A stretch of DNA of 64,000 nucleotides from the NCBI RefSeq assembly GCF_017614965.1, contig NZ_WVUG01000005.1, forward strand, positions 1-64,000, in the 5' to 3' direction. Positions 11,083-18,684 of the stretch are shown one piece after another. The notes under the pieces are model-generated. The model saw only the letters and a list, made by a program, of their open reading frames with translations. It was not told where the DNA came from and ran no database searches. The position numbers and the translations under genes are program-made. Source of the stretch: Streptomyces griseorubiginosus (GTDB taxonomy: Bacteria; Actinomycetota; Actinomycetes; Streptomycetales; Streptomycetaceae). Each line of letters starts with the position of its first letter. Within the stretch, counting starts at the first letter, position 1.

Positions 11083-11424
11083 ATGACCCAGGACACCACC
11101 GGCGCGGGCGGAGTGACCGCACTCGCCGAGGCCGACGCTCCCGTCTTCGAAACGCTCGTGCAGATGACCCTCAACACCTTCGAGCGGTCGGGCCTCGACC
11201 CGGAGACGTACCTGCTGACCCGTATCGCGGCGCTGGTGGCCATGGACGCCGCGCCGGCCTCCTACCTGCTCAACATCGGCACGGCGGACTCACTGGGCAT
11301 TCCGCTGGAGCGGATCCGGGGCACCCTCGTGGCCATCGCACCCGTCGTCGGCAGCGCCCGTGTCGTGTCCGCCGCCCGGAACATCGGCGAGGCCTTCGGA
11401 CTGGACCTGCCGGACGCCGCCTGA
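11083..11424 (+). CDS. Carboxymuconolactone decarboxylase-like protein without cysteines
   Basis: This 113-residue all-helical protein has the CMD/AhpD-type segment VFETLVQMTLNTFERSGLDPETYLLTRIAALVAM followed by a second helical half (IPLERIRGTLVAIAPVVGSARVVSAARNIGEAFG). AhpD-type members use a CxxC redox pair; this protein contains no Cys at all, so it cannot be a thiol peroxidase partner. It may be a lactone-type decarboxylase relative or a structural homologue. ATG 11083 is preferred over upstream in-frame codons because similarity begins after it. It is probably co-transcribed with the amidotransferase gene 33 bp downstream. Confidence 0.72.
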   Translation: MTQDTTGAGGVTALAEADAPVFETLVQMTLNTFERSGLDPETYLLTRIAALVAMDAAPASYLLNIGTADSLGIPLERIRGTLVAIAPVVGSARVVSAARNIGEAFGLDLPDAA

Positions 11425-11457
11425 CCGGCGCGGCAGGCCCGAGACAGGGAGACCGTC

Positions 11458-12291
11458 ATGTGCCGCTGGCTCGCCTACTCGGGGACACCCGTGCTGATCG
11501 AGGAGGTCCTCTACCGCCCGACGCATTCACTGATCGACCAGAGCCTCCATTCGCGGATGGGCGTCGAGACGACCAACGGCGACGGCTTCGGTGTGGGCTG
11601 GTACACCGACCACGCCCACACCCCGGCCGTCTTCCACGACACCGGCCCGGCCTGGAGCGACCGCAACCTCCACGAGATCGCCTCCCACGTCAGTTCGCCG
11701 CTGTTCTTCGCCCATATCCGGGCCTCCACCGGGACGGCCGTGCAGCAGACCAACTGCCACCCCTTCCGGCACCGTCACTGGATGTGGATGCACAACGGCG
11801 CGATCGCGGACTTCGCGGTACTGCGCCGCGACCTCACCCTCGCCGTCGACCCCGTCCTGTTCCCCTCGATCGAGGGCACCACGGACTCGGAACTCATGTT
11901 CTACCTGGCCCTCACCTACGGACTCGACGTCGATCCCCCGGGAGCCGTGGCCCGTATGGCGGGCCTGGTCGAACACGTGGGGCACACGCACGGGGTGGCG
12001 GAGCCCCTGCAGATGACGATCGCCGTGACCGACGGGGAGCGGGTCTGGGCCTTCCGGTACTCCAGCGCCGGCGCCTCACGGTCGCTGTTCTACAGCAGCC
12101 GCGTCAGCGACCTGCGCGCCCTCCACCCCGACGTCTCGTTCCTGAAGGACGTCTCCGACGACACCCGGCTGATCGTGTCGGAGCCGCTGGGCGATCTGCC
12201 CGGCGCCTGGAACGAGGTGCCGGAGAGCACGTACGGCATCGTCCAGCCGGGGCAGGACGTCCTGCGCACCTTCAAGCCCCAGTACGGGTAG
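11458..12291 (+). CDS. Class II glutamine amidotransferase (YafJ/EgtC-like)
   Basis: The 277-residue protein starts MCRWLAYSG, so processing would expose Cys2 as the N-terminal nucleophile of an Ntn-type glutaminase. Typical glutaminase blocks follow: NGDGFGVGWY, FAHIRASTG, NCHPF and MHNGAI. Stand-alone members of this type include EgtC, which removes glutamate in ergothioneine synthesis, and YafJ of unknown role. No egt genes are nearby, so the substrate is unassigned. GGGAG precedes the ATG. Confidence 0.85.
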   Translation: MCRWLAYSGTPVLIEEVLYRPTHSLIDQSLHSRMGVETTNGDGFGVGWYTDHAHTPAVFHDTGPAWSDRNLHEIASHVSSPLFFAHIRASTGTAVQQTNCHPFRHRHWMWMHNGAIADFAVLRRDLTLAVDPVLFPSIEGTTDSELMFYLALTYGLDVDPPGAVARMAGLVEHVGHTHGVAEPLQMTIAVTDGERVWAFRYSSAGASRSLFYSSRVSDLRALHPDVSFLKDVSDDTRLIVSEPLGDLPGAWNEVPESTYGIVQPGQDVLRTFKPQYG

Positions 12292-12316
12292 GCGGAGCAG
12301 GGCCCTGGCCGGCTGG

Positions 12317-12637
12317 TCAGAGCACGTCCTCCAGCTCCGCGAGCAGCCGCCGCTTGGGGCGGGCGCCCACCATCGCCTTCACCGGCTCGCCGGCCCGGAA
12401 GACCATGAAGGTCGGCATCGAGAGCACCTTGTAGGCGTTCGTCGTCTCCGGGTTGGCGTCCACGTCCAGCTGGACCACCTTCAGCCGCTCGCCCTCCTCG
12501 GCCGCGAGGGCCTTCAGTACCGGGCCCATCTGCCGGCACGGCGGGCACCAGTCGGCGGTGAACTCCACCAGCACCGGCAGCTCCGAGCCGATCACCTGCG
12601 CCGCGAAGTCCGCGTCCGTCACCTCGGTCACGCTCAC
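12317..12637 (-). CDS. Thioredoxin
   Basis: This 106-residue thioredoxin has the active site WCPPC (FTADWCPPCRQM) and the cis-Pro loop SMPTFMVF. WCPPC rather than WCGPC is unusual for a reducing thioredoxin and may shift the redox potential. The GTG start at 12637 overlaps the TGA of the upstream merR-type gene (GTGA) and lies 9 nt after GGAGG, so the two are translationally coupled and probably form one redox- or metal-responsive operon. Confidence 0.9.
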   Translation of the reverse strand: MSVTEVTDADFAAQVIGSELPVLVEFTADWCPPCRQMGPVLKALAAEEGERLKVVQLDVDANPETTNAYKVLSMPTFMVFRAGEPVKAMVGARPKRRLLAELEDVL

Positions 12638-13020
12638 AGTTCCCGCCCTCCCAGTTCGCACAACGGTGGTTCGCTGTCGGTCGAGGCCAGGCGCACGGCG
12701 ATGGTCGCCCGCACCGCCTGCAACTCACCGATCAGCGCGTCGAGTTCGGCGAGCTTGCGCCGGTAGACCGCGACCGAGGCCGGGCAGGAGTCACCCTCCG
12801 GATGACCGGCCCGCAGACACTCCACGAAGGGCCGTGTCTCCTCCAGGTCGAACCCGAAGTCCTGCAGCGTGCGGATCTGCCGGAGCAGCTTCACATCGCT
12901 CTCGTCGTAGGTCCGGTGTCCGAGCTCGTCGCGGCGCGCGGGCAGCAGCCCGCGCGCCTCGTAGTACCTGAGCGCCCTCGTCGTGGTCCCGGCCCGTGCG
13001 GCCAGCTCGCCGATTCGCAT
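12634..13020 (-). CDS. MerR-family regulator, coupled to thioredoxin
   Basis: The 128-residue protein has the MerR winged HTH at residues 1-70 (MRIGELAARAGTTTRALRYYEARGLL, then GHRTYDESDV), a dimer helix and a C-terminal tail. Cysteines occur at VECLRAG, GDSCPAS and PPLCELG, so metal, thiol or redox sensing is plausible. The first codon probably coincides with the transcription start (see the promoter entry), giving a leaderless mRNA. It likely controls itself and the overlapping thioredoxin gene. Confidence 0.88.
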   Translation of the reverse strand: MRIGELAARAGTTTRALRYYEARGLLPARRDELGHRTYDESDVKLLRQIRTLQDFGFDLEETRPFVECLRAGHPEGDSCPASVAVYRRKLAELDALIGELQAVRATIAVRLASTDSEPPLCELGGREL

Positions 13021-13027
13021 GCCTACG

Positions 13028-13058
13028 AACGTAAGCCTTCACGCCGACGTCAAGGCAA
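13028..13058 (-). promoter_or_regulatory. MerR-type promoter with 19-bp spacer and operator dyad
   Basis: On the minus strand TTGCCT (13058-13053) and TACGTT (13033-13028) are separated by 19 bp, the overlong spacer typical of MerR-activated promoters. An imperfect dyad with arms GCCTTGAC and GTGAAGGC (13056-13035) fills that spacer. The -10 box is 7 nt from the ATG at 13020, implying a leaderless transcript. Confidence 0.6.
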
Positions 13059-13067
13059 GCACCGGTG

Positions 13068-14651
13068 TCAGCGGGGCGGCACACCGGGCGCCCGGCCCGG
13101 GCGCGGGCCCAGCAGCCATTCGCCGGAGGGCGGCCCCGAGTGGACCTCCTCCTCGTCGTCGTCCGCCGGCCAGTCCTCCTCGTCCTCGTCGCCGGTCCGC
13201 ACGCCCAGCAGCCTGCGGGTGAGGCGGTCGCGGTCGGAGAGGAGTTCGTCGAGGGCCTCGCGGACGTCCGCCGGTTCGGTGCGGGCGGACTCGCGTTCCG
13301 CCGCGATCAGCACCGAGCGGCGCACCAGTTCCTTGGTGAAGGAGGCCGTCGTGCCCTCGGTGCGGGTCACCACCTCGGCGGCGATGTCCTCGCCGAGGCC
13401 GAGATGGGTGCCGTACAGGGCGAGGAGGGCGGCGCGGCCCTCGGCGTCGGGCAGCGGGATCTCGACGGCGAGGTCGACGCGGCCGGGGCGCTGCACGAGG
13501 GCCGGTTCCAGCAGGTCGGCGCGGTTGGTGGTGAGCAGGAAGGCGACGTCGGCGTCGTCGCCGAGGCCGTCCATCTCGTTCAGCACCTGGAAGAGCAGGG
13601 GCTGTTCGCCGTTGCCGTAGTCGCGGGCCTCGGCGATCAGGTCGCAGTCCTCCAGGACGACGAGCGCGGGCTGGAGCATCCGGGCCAGGGCGCAGGCCGG
13701 GCCGATGGCCTCGATGCTGGTGCCGGAGAGGATGACCGCCGTGAACTGCGGGAGGTGGGAGAGGAGGTAGCGGATGGTGTGGGTCTTGCCGGTGCCGGGC
13801 GGACCGTAGAGCAGCAGGCCCCGGCGCAGGTGCTGGCCGACCGCGCGCAGCTGCTCGCGGCGCCGGGCCACGCCCACCACCTGACGCTCCACCCGCTCCA
13901 GCAGGCCGGTCGGCAGCACGATGTCCTCGCGGGTCAGGCCGGGCCTGCGGTGGAAGCGGAACGGGCCGAGACCGTGGCCGAACTGGGAGCCCTCGAAGGA
14001 CAGCACCTGGCCGCGGAAGACGTTGTGCTCGCGCACGATCGCGTCGAGGTCCGCGAGCAGCCGGTCCGCGAACTCCTTCTCCTGCGCGAGGACCTCGATC
14101 TCGACCTTGTTGCGCCCGTACTCGTCGGCGGGGCCGCGCAGCAGCACCGCGAACCGCTCCTCGCCGTCCGTGCCGAGATAGAACCCGCAGGAGACGCAGG
14201 CCAGTTCCTCGTCCGGGGAGATCGGCAGGTGCGCGTAGTCGACCGCGCCGATGGTGAACCGGTCGTAGCGGTCGGCGGATTCGAGGATGTCGCCGAGGGT
14301 GAGCTCGCCGTGGTGCTGGGCGCCGCGCATGCCGATGAGCTCGTAGGAGCGGCCGTCGGCGGCGAACCAGCGTTCCAGCGCGAGGTGCACGTTGGGGAGG
14401 TCGTAGGGCGGGTACGCCGCCTTGACCACCGGGCGGTCGGTGGGCGCCGAGCCGAGGTGCTCGCGCAGCCGCCTGGTGAGGTTGCGGCGGTCGTCGTCCT
14501 CCTTGCGCCGGGGATGGGCCACGGCGGAGAGGAACTCGTAGAACATCTCGGAGATCTGTTCCATCGACAGCGACGACGGCTCGCGGCCCGCGCCGTAGCG
14601 TCGCTCGTACGCGGCCGAGCTGACGATCTCGGCCCCTTCGGACTCCCCCAT
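13068..14651 (-). CDS. AAA ATPase of unknown role
   Basis: This 527-residue protein has an N-terminal region of about 240 residues with no domain I recognise, then one AAA module: Walker A YGPPGTGKTHTI, Walker B LVVLEDCDL, sensor 1 LLTTNRADLLEPALVQRPGRVD with the Arg finger. The C-terminus ends in an acidic stretch (DEDEEDW, DDDEEEV). It is related to Cdc48/FtsH-type AAA proteins but lacks a protease domain. ATG 14651 follows GGAGGCGAC; the longer upstream frame has no ribosome site. The Walker B reads ED where DE is usual. Confidence 0.82.
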   Translation of the reverse strand: MGESEGAEIVSSAAYERRYGAGREPSSLSMEQISEMFYEFLSAVAHPRRKEDDDRRNLTRRLREHLGSAPTDRPVVKAAYPPYDLPNVHLALERWFAADGRSYELIGMRGAQHHGELTLGDILESADRYDRFTIGAVDYAHLPISPDEELACVSCGFYLGTDGEERFAVLLRGPADEYGRNKVEIEVLAQEKEFADRLLADLDAIVREHNVFRGQVLSFEGSQFGHGLGPFRFHRRPGLTREDIVLPTGLLERVERQVVGVARRREQLRAVGQHLRRGLLLYGPPGTGKTHTIRYLLSHLPQFTAVILSGTSIEAIGPACALARMLQPALVVLEDCDLIAEARDYGNGEQPLLFQVLNEMDGLGDDADVAFLLTTNRADLLEPALVQRPGRVDLAVEIPLPDAEGRAALLALYGTHLGLGEDIAAEVVTRTEGTTASFTKELVRRSVLIAAERESARTEPADVREALDELLSDRDRLTRRLLGVRTGDEDEEDWPADDDEEEVHSGPPSGEWLLGPRPGRAPGVPPR

Positions 14652-14763
14652 GTCGCCTCCGTATGGTCGGTACGTGCGCTCCAGGGCTCCCCAGCCTGGT
14701 CCCAACCGACACCGGAGGCAAAGCATGTAGGGCAAGCGTCACCAAACGGTCGCCGTTCGCACC

Positions 14764-14799
14764 CGGAGCGGCGGGCCCGCTCCCGGACCCGCCGCTCCG
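14764..14799 (-). terminator. Hairpin terminator downstream of the DinB-like gene
   Basis: CGGAGCGGCGGG (14764-14775) and CCCGCCGCTCCG (14788-14799) pair perfectly (12 bp, 12-nt loop). It lies 44 bp past the stop codon of the minus-strand gene ending at 14843. Confidence 0.7.
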
Positions 14800-14842
14800 T
14801 TCCCCCGCGTCTCCCCCGTCGGTCTCGTCACTCGCCCCGGTC

Positions 14843-15511
14843 TCACCGCTCGGCAACGACCGCCGTTGTCCAGGGTGGCTCCTCGGCCTCCTTCGCCCCG
14901 GCCCGCTCGAACCACACGCGGGCCGCTTCGGGGCGCCCGGTGAGCAGGAGGAGCAGCGCCGCGATCGGGCCGCGGATCTCCTCGCCCTCCCCGCGCGTCC
15001 ACTCGATGTCGGTGGCGACGAGCCGGGCCCGGGGAAGCGGCCAGGGACGCGGCGGGATCCGCATGGTCCACACCCGGTCGGCGGCGTCCCGAGCGGCCTC
15101 CGACGGCATCTCGCGCGTCCGGCCGAGCGCGAGGGCGATGTCCTGGCCGTGCACGAGGACGTCCAGCAGCGACTCGCGGGGCGTGGTCAGCGGGGCCATG
15201 CGCCGGGAGCCGACGATGGAGCGCAGATGGGCGACGATCTCGCCCACGGGCAGCCGGGCCTCGCGCAGCGCCGAGTCATGGATCATGCGGTCGAAGTCCC
15301 CCCGGGCGCGCACGACTTCCCGCAACACGGTCCGCGCCGGATAGCGCGCCCCGATGGTCAGATGGGCGGCCACGTCCCGCACTCGCCAGTCCCCGCAGCG
15401 GGTGGGCGTCTCCCACTCCTCCGCGCTCAGACCGGCCAGCAGATCGGCGAGGCCCGCCCGCTCACGGTCGACGACCTGCCAGAGCTCGTCCGTCGGCAAC
15501 TGCGCACCCAT
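14843..15511 (-). CDS. Maleylpyruvate isomerase-family (DinB-like) mycothiol-dependent protein
   Basis: This 222-residue protein has an N-terminal four-helix metal-binding domain with TRCGDWRVRDVAAHLT and, later, LLDVLVHGQDIALAL, giving the His and D/E-x3-H positions that hold zinc in mycothiol-dependent maleylpyruvate isomerase. Many paralogues in actinobacteria have unknown substrates; some act in detoxification. It is divergent from a MarR gene, with a shared 90-bp region carrying repeated CTGAC/GTCAG half-sites, so it is a likely MarR target. GTG 15520 is an alternative start. Confidence 0.78.
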   Translation of the reverse strand: MGAQLPTDELWQVVDRERAGLADLLAGLSAEEWETPTRCGDWRVRDVAAHLTIGARYPARTVLREVVRARGDFDRMIHDSALREARLPVGEIVAHLRSIVGSRRMAPLTTPRESLLDVLVHGQDIALALGRTREMPSEAARDAADRVWTMRIPPRPWPLPRARLVATDIEWTRGEGEEIRGPIAALLLLLTGRPEAARVWFERAGAKEAEEPPWTTAVVAER

Positions 15512-15544
15512 GGGGATCACCGCCCACTCAAGTGGTAAGCTTCA

Positions 15545-15571
15545 CTGACCAAAGTAGTCAGAGACTCTGAC
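15545..15571. promoter_or_regulatory. MarR-type operator in the divergent intergenic region
   Basis: GTCAGAGACTCTGAC (15557-15571) is a 15-bp palindrome with perfect 6-bp arms. A further CTGAC (15545-15549) pairs with the same GTCAG at 15557. Three half-sites thus lie between the divergent isomerase-like and marR genes, a usual position for a MarR operator. Confidence 0.55.
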
Positions 15572-15602
15572 CAATGTCAAGGTAAGCGGAGGAACGTCCA
15601 CG

Positions 15603-16055
15603 ATGGCGGTGGAGAGCGAGCTCAATACGGGAGTGCTCCTGTTCCTCCCCTATCGGGCCCTGGAGAACCGTATCTTCGCCGTGCTCGCCGCAGCGGGGCA
15701 CGACGACCTCACGCCCGCCCAGGCCCGGGTCCTGCAGCGGATCGGGCCGGAGGGCACACGGCTGACGGAGCTGGCCGAACAGGCCCAGGTGACCAAGCAG
15801 ACCGCGGGCTTCCTGGTCGACCAGCTGGAGAAGACCGGGTACGTACGCCGCGAGCCGGACCCGACCGACAGACGGGCCCGGCTCGTGTGCCTGGCACAGA
15901 GGGCGTGGGCGGCGAAGGAGATCGCCGACGGGATCGTGGCCGAGGTCGAGGATGAGTGGGAGCGGCACCTCGGCAAGCGCCGTATGAAGCAGCTGCGCGA
16001 GGCGCTGATCCTGCTGCGGGAGATCACCGACCCCTGGGCGGAGCGGCAGCCCTAG
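15603..16055 (+). CDS. MarR-family transcriptional regulator
   Basis: This 150-residue protein has helix-turn-helix and wing regions LTELAEQAQVTKQTAGFLVDQLEKTGYVRREPDPTDRRARLV, a standard MarR DNA-binding core with the DxRxR wing. GGAGGA precedes ATG 15603 with about 9-nt spacing. It probably represses itself and the divergent DinB-like gene through the 15545-15571 repeats. Its 3' end overlaps the convergent DUF2127 gene by 4 bp. Confidence 0.9.
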   Translation: MAVESELNTGVLLFLPYRALENRIFAVLAAAGHDDLTPAQARVLQRIGPEGTRLTELAEQAQVTKQTAGFLVDQLEKTGYVRREPDPTDRRARLVCLAQRAWAAKEIADGIVAEVEDEWERHLGKRRMKQLREALILLREITDPWAERQP

Positions 16056-16816
16056 ACCGGCACCCCGGCCGACTCCTCGACCTCCAGGAGTGACGCGCTC
16101 TGGCGTTCCTCCTCGAAGGCCCTGCGGCCGCCCCGGAGTCCGAACAGGCGCTTGGCGAGGGCGATGTAGAGCACCGCGAGGATGTTGAGGACCAGGGTGG
16201 CGATCTTCAAGTAGCTGACGTGCTCGGTGAGTTCGTAGATCTCCAGCGGCAGGAACGCGGCGGTGGCGACCACCGTCAGATACTCCGCCCAGCGCTTGGC
16301 GTACCAGAGACCGACCGCCTCGACGAGTTCGATCAGCGCGTAGGCGAGCAGCAGCGCGGCCACCAGGACCAGCGTGGAGTGCTTGTAGCCGAAGGTCTTC
16401 TGGATGGTGCCGACGATCGGCGAGTGGTCGAGGTCGTAGTGGAAGTGCCGGAAGACGGGCCGGAAGACGTCGAGGTACTCGTCGAAGAGCCGGCGCACCG
16501 AGTCCTGGCTGTTGCTGAACTTCCACACGGCCACCGCCACCAGCACGATGAACACCCCGCGCACGGCCCGCTCGACCGCCAGGAAGCGCAGGATGAACAG
16601 ATCACGCAGCACCTTGCCGCGCGGCACCAGGGGCGCCTCGGCGGCCGGTCCCGAGCCGTGCGGCTCGCCGAGCACGAAGTCGCCGCAGCGCAGACAGCGC
16701 CAGACCTCGCCGAGGGCGGTCTCGGCGTGCAGCCGCACCCGCAGCCGGGGGTCGTCCGGCGCGTACGTGATGTGCCCCTTGCGGGAACACGTCCGCCGGT
16801 CCCAGTCGATCTTCAT
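16052..16816 (-). CDS. DUF2127-family membrane protein
   Basis: This 254-residue protein has a soluble N-terminus with a possible zinc ribbon (TCSRKGH and WRCLRCGDFVLGEP) and then about four transmembrane helices, including RGVFIVLVAVAVW, LVLVAALLLAYALIELVEAVGLW, YLTVVATAAFLPLEIYEL and IATLVLNILAVLYIAL. The central pattern fits DUF2127; the function is unknown. ATG 16816 is chosen because GGAGG sits 8 nt upstream; upstream in-frame ATGs lack a site. Confidence 0.8.
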   Translation of the reverse strand: MKIDWDRRTCSRKGHITYAPDDPRLRVRLHAETALGEVWRCLRCGDFVLGEPHGSGPAAEAPLVPRGKVLRDLFILRFLAVERAVRGVFIVLVAVAVWKFSNSQDSVRRLFDEYLDVFRPVFRHFHYDLDHSPIVGTIQKTFGYKHSTLVLVAALLLAYALIELVEAVGLWYAKRWAEYLTVVATAAFLPLEIYELTEHVSYLKIATLVLNILAVLYIALAKRLFGLRGGRRAFEEERQSASLLEVEESAGVPV

Positions 16817-16980
16817 CCCCCGCGCCTCCATACCGCCGTGTCGAGCATGCCGAGCGTACGAACGTGCCGTGCCGGTCGACGGCACGGCACGTTAGTGCAT
16901 CGGAGTAAGAGACGACGATCCGGGGAGGTCAGTTCACCGCGGCGCCCGCCGCTTCTCCCGGGACCGGGTGGCCACCCCGG

Positions 16981-17022
16981 ACCGGGCGGCTGGGCGACGG
17001 GGGGGACGCTCAGCCGCCCGGT
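16981..17022 (-). terminator. Hairpin downstream of dctA
   Basis: ACCGGGCGGCTGGGCG (16981-16996) and CGCTCAGCCGCCCGGT (17007-17022) form a 16-bp stem with one mismatch and a 10-nt loop. It is 57 bp past the dctA stop on the minus strand. The rest of the 16817-17078 gap shows no gene. Confidence 0.65.
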
Positions 17023-17078
17023 GCGGGCGGGGGACGGGCCCGCGTTCAGGGCGGGCCCCTCCCGGGTTCGCCGGGGCC

Positions 17079-18464
17079 TCAGGCCTTGGCGAGTTCCTTC
17101 TCGCCGCCCTGCTCGGGGATCTCGGCGTGCGGCTGCACGCCCTCGTCGAGGAGGGTGGTCTCGTCGAAGGGGAGTTCTCCGGCGAGGACCTGGCGGACGC
17201 GGATCTTGTCGATCTCCTTGGTCCAGGTGCCGACCAGCACGGTGGCGACCGCGTTGCCCGCGAAGTTGGTCAGGGCGCGGGCCTCGCTCATGAAGCGGTC
17301 GATGCCGACGATCAGACCGACGCCGTCCACCAGGGCGGGCTTGTGCGACTGCAGACCACCGGCCAGGGTCGCAAGGCCCGCGCCGCTGACGCCCGCCGCG
17401 CCCTTGGAGGCCAGCAGCAGGAAGAGCAGCAGCGGGATCTGCTCGCCGACGGACATCGGCGTGCCGAGGGCGTCGGCGATGTAGAGGGACGCCATGGTCA
17501 TGTAGATCATGGTGCCGTCGAGGTTGAAGGAGTAGCCGGTCGGGACGGTGATGCCGACCACCGGCTTGCTGACGCCCAGGTGCTCCATCTTCGCGATGAG
17601 CCGCGGCAGCGCGGACTCGGAGGAGGAGGTGGACAGGATCAGCAGGAACTCACGGGCCAGGTACTTGAACAGCGTGAAGATGTTCAGCCCGGCGATGACC
17701 CGCAGCAGAGTGCCCAGCACGACGAAGACGAACAGGACGCAGGTGACGTAGAAGCCGAGCATCAGGACCGCGAGGCTCTTCAGGGCGTCGAGGCCGGCCG
17801 AGCCGACGACCGCGGCGATGGCGCCGAAGGCACCGATCGGGGCGGCCCACATCACCATGGCGAGGATGCGGAAGACGAGCCGCTGGATGTGCTCGACACC
17901 GCGCAGGATCGGCTGGCCCACCGAGCCCATGGCCTGCAGCGCGAAGCCGGTGAGCAGCGCGATGAGCAGGGTCTGCAGGACCTGGCCCTCGGTGAACGCC
18001 GAGACGAAGGTGGTCGGGATGATCGACAGCACGAAGTCCACGGGCGGCAGCGCGTCGCTGGAGACCTGGTCGTGGCCGGACGCCTTGATCGCGTTGGTGA
18101 GGTGCAGTCCGTCGCCCGGGTGCAGGATGTTGCCGACGACGAGACCGATGGTCAGCGCGACCAGCGACATCACCAGGAAGTAGCCGAGCGCGATACCGCC
18201 GACGGCACCGACCTTCGCGGCCTTCCGTACCGATCCGATGCCGAGCACGATCGTGCAGAAGATGATCGGGGAGATCATCATCTTGATCAGGTTCACAAAG
18301 CCCGTACCGAGCGGCTTGAGCTCGACGCCGGCGTCGGGCCAGATCAGCCCCACGGCGATACCGAGCACGACCGCCGCGATCACGGCGAGGTAGAGGTAGT
18401 GGGTACGGTCCCGCTTCACGCGGGGTGCGGCAGGTGCCGTATCGGGGGTGCTGGCGGCGGCCAC
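17079..18464 (-). CDS. dctA: C4-dicarboxylate:cation symporter DctA
   Basis: This 461-residue DAACS-family transporter has several membrane helices and the glutamate/dicarboxylate signatures STSSSESALPRL, PTGYSFNLDGT and SKGAAGVSGAG. It imports succinate, fumarate or malate with protons or sodium. The GTG start at 18464 is preferred: AAGGAGG sits 7 nt upstream, while longer in-frame starts (18494, 18512) have no ribosome site. It is divergent from a DcuS/CitA-type kinase, the usual partner of dicarboxylate transporters. Confidence 0.92.
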   Translation of the reverse strand: MAAASTPDTAPAAPRVKRDRTHYLYLAVIAAVVLGIAVGLIWPDAGVELKPLGTGFVNLIKMMISPIIFCTIVLGIGSVRKAAKVGAVGGIALGYFLVMSLVALTIGLVVGNILHPGDGLHLTNAIKASGHDQVSSDALPPVDFVLSIIPTTFVSAFTEGQVLQTLLIALLTGFALQAMGSVGQPILRGVEHIQRLVFRILAMVMWAAPIGAFGAIAAVVGSAGLDALKSLAVLMLGFYVTCVLFVFVVLGTLLRVIAGLNIFTLFKYLAREFLLILSTSSSESALPRLIAKMEHLGVSKPVVGITVPTGYSFNLDGTMIYMTMASLYIADALGTPMSVGEQIPLLLFLLLASKGAAGVSGAGLATLAGGLQSHKPALVDGVGLIVGIDRFMSEARALTNFAGNAVATVLVGTWTKEIDKIRVRQVLAGELPFDETTLLDEGVQPHAEIPEQGGEKELAKA

Positions 18465-18684
18465 GGCTGCCCTCCTTGACGTCTTCGTCGGCATCACCGG
18501 CGTGCGGCTCACGTCCGGGGGATGGGGATCGGGGGTGCGGTTTCGTCCGGCGGCCGCGATGGCTGGAACCGAATGTCCCGCTTCCGCTCGCTTCCGCATT
18601 GCGGTGACTATCCCGTGCCCCTGTGAGGGCGGTCACCCTTCCGTTCATTTAGTTCACGCTTGACGTGGGAGGCAGACTGACGGC

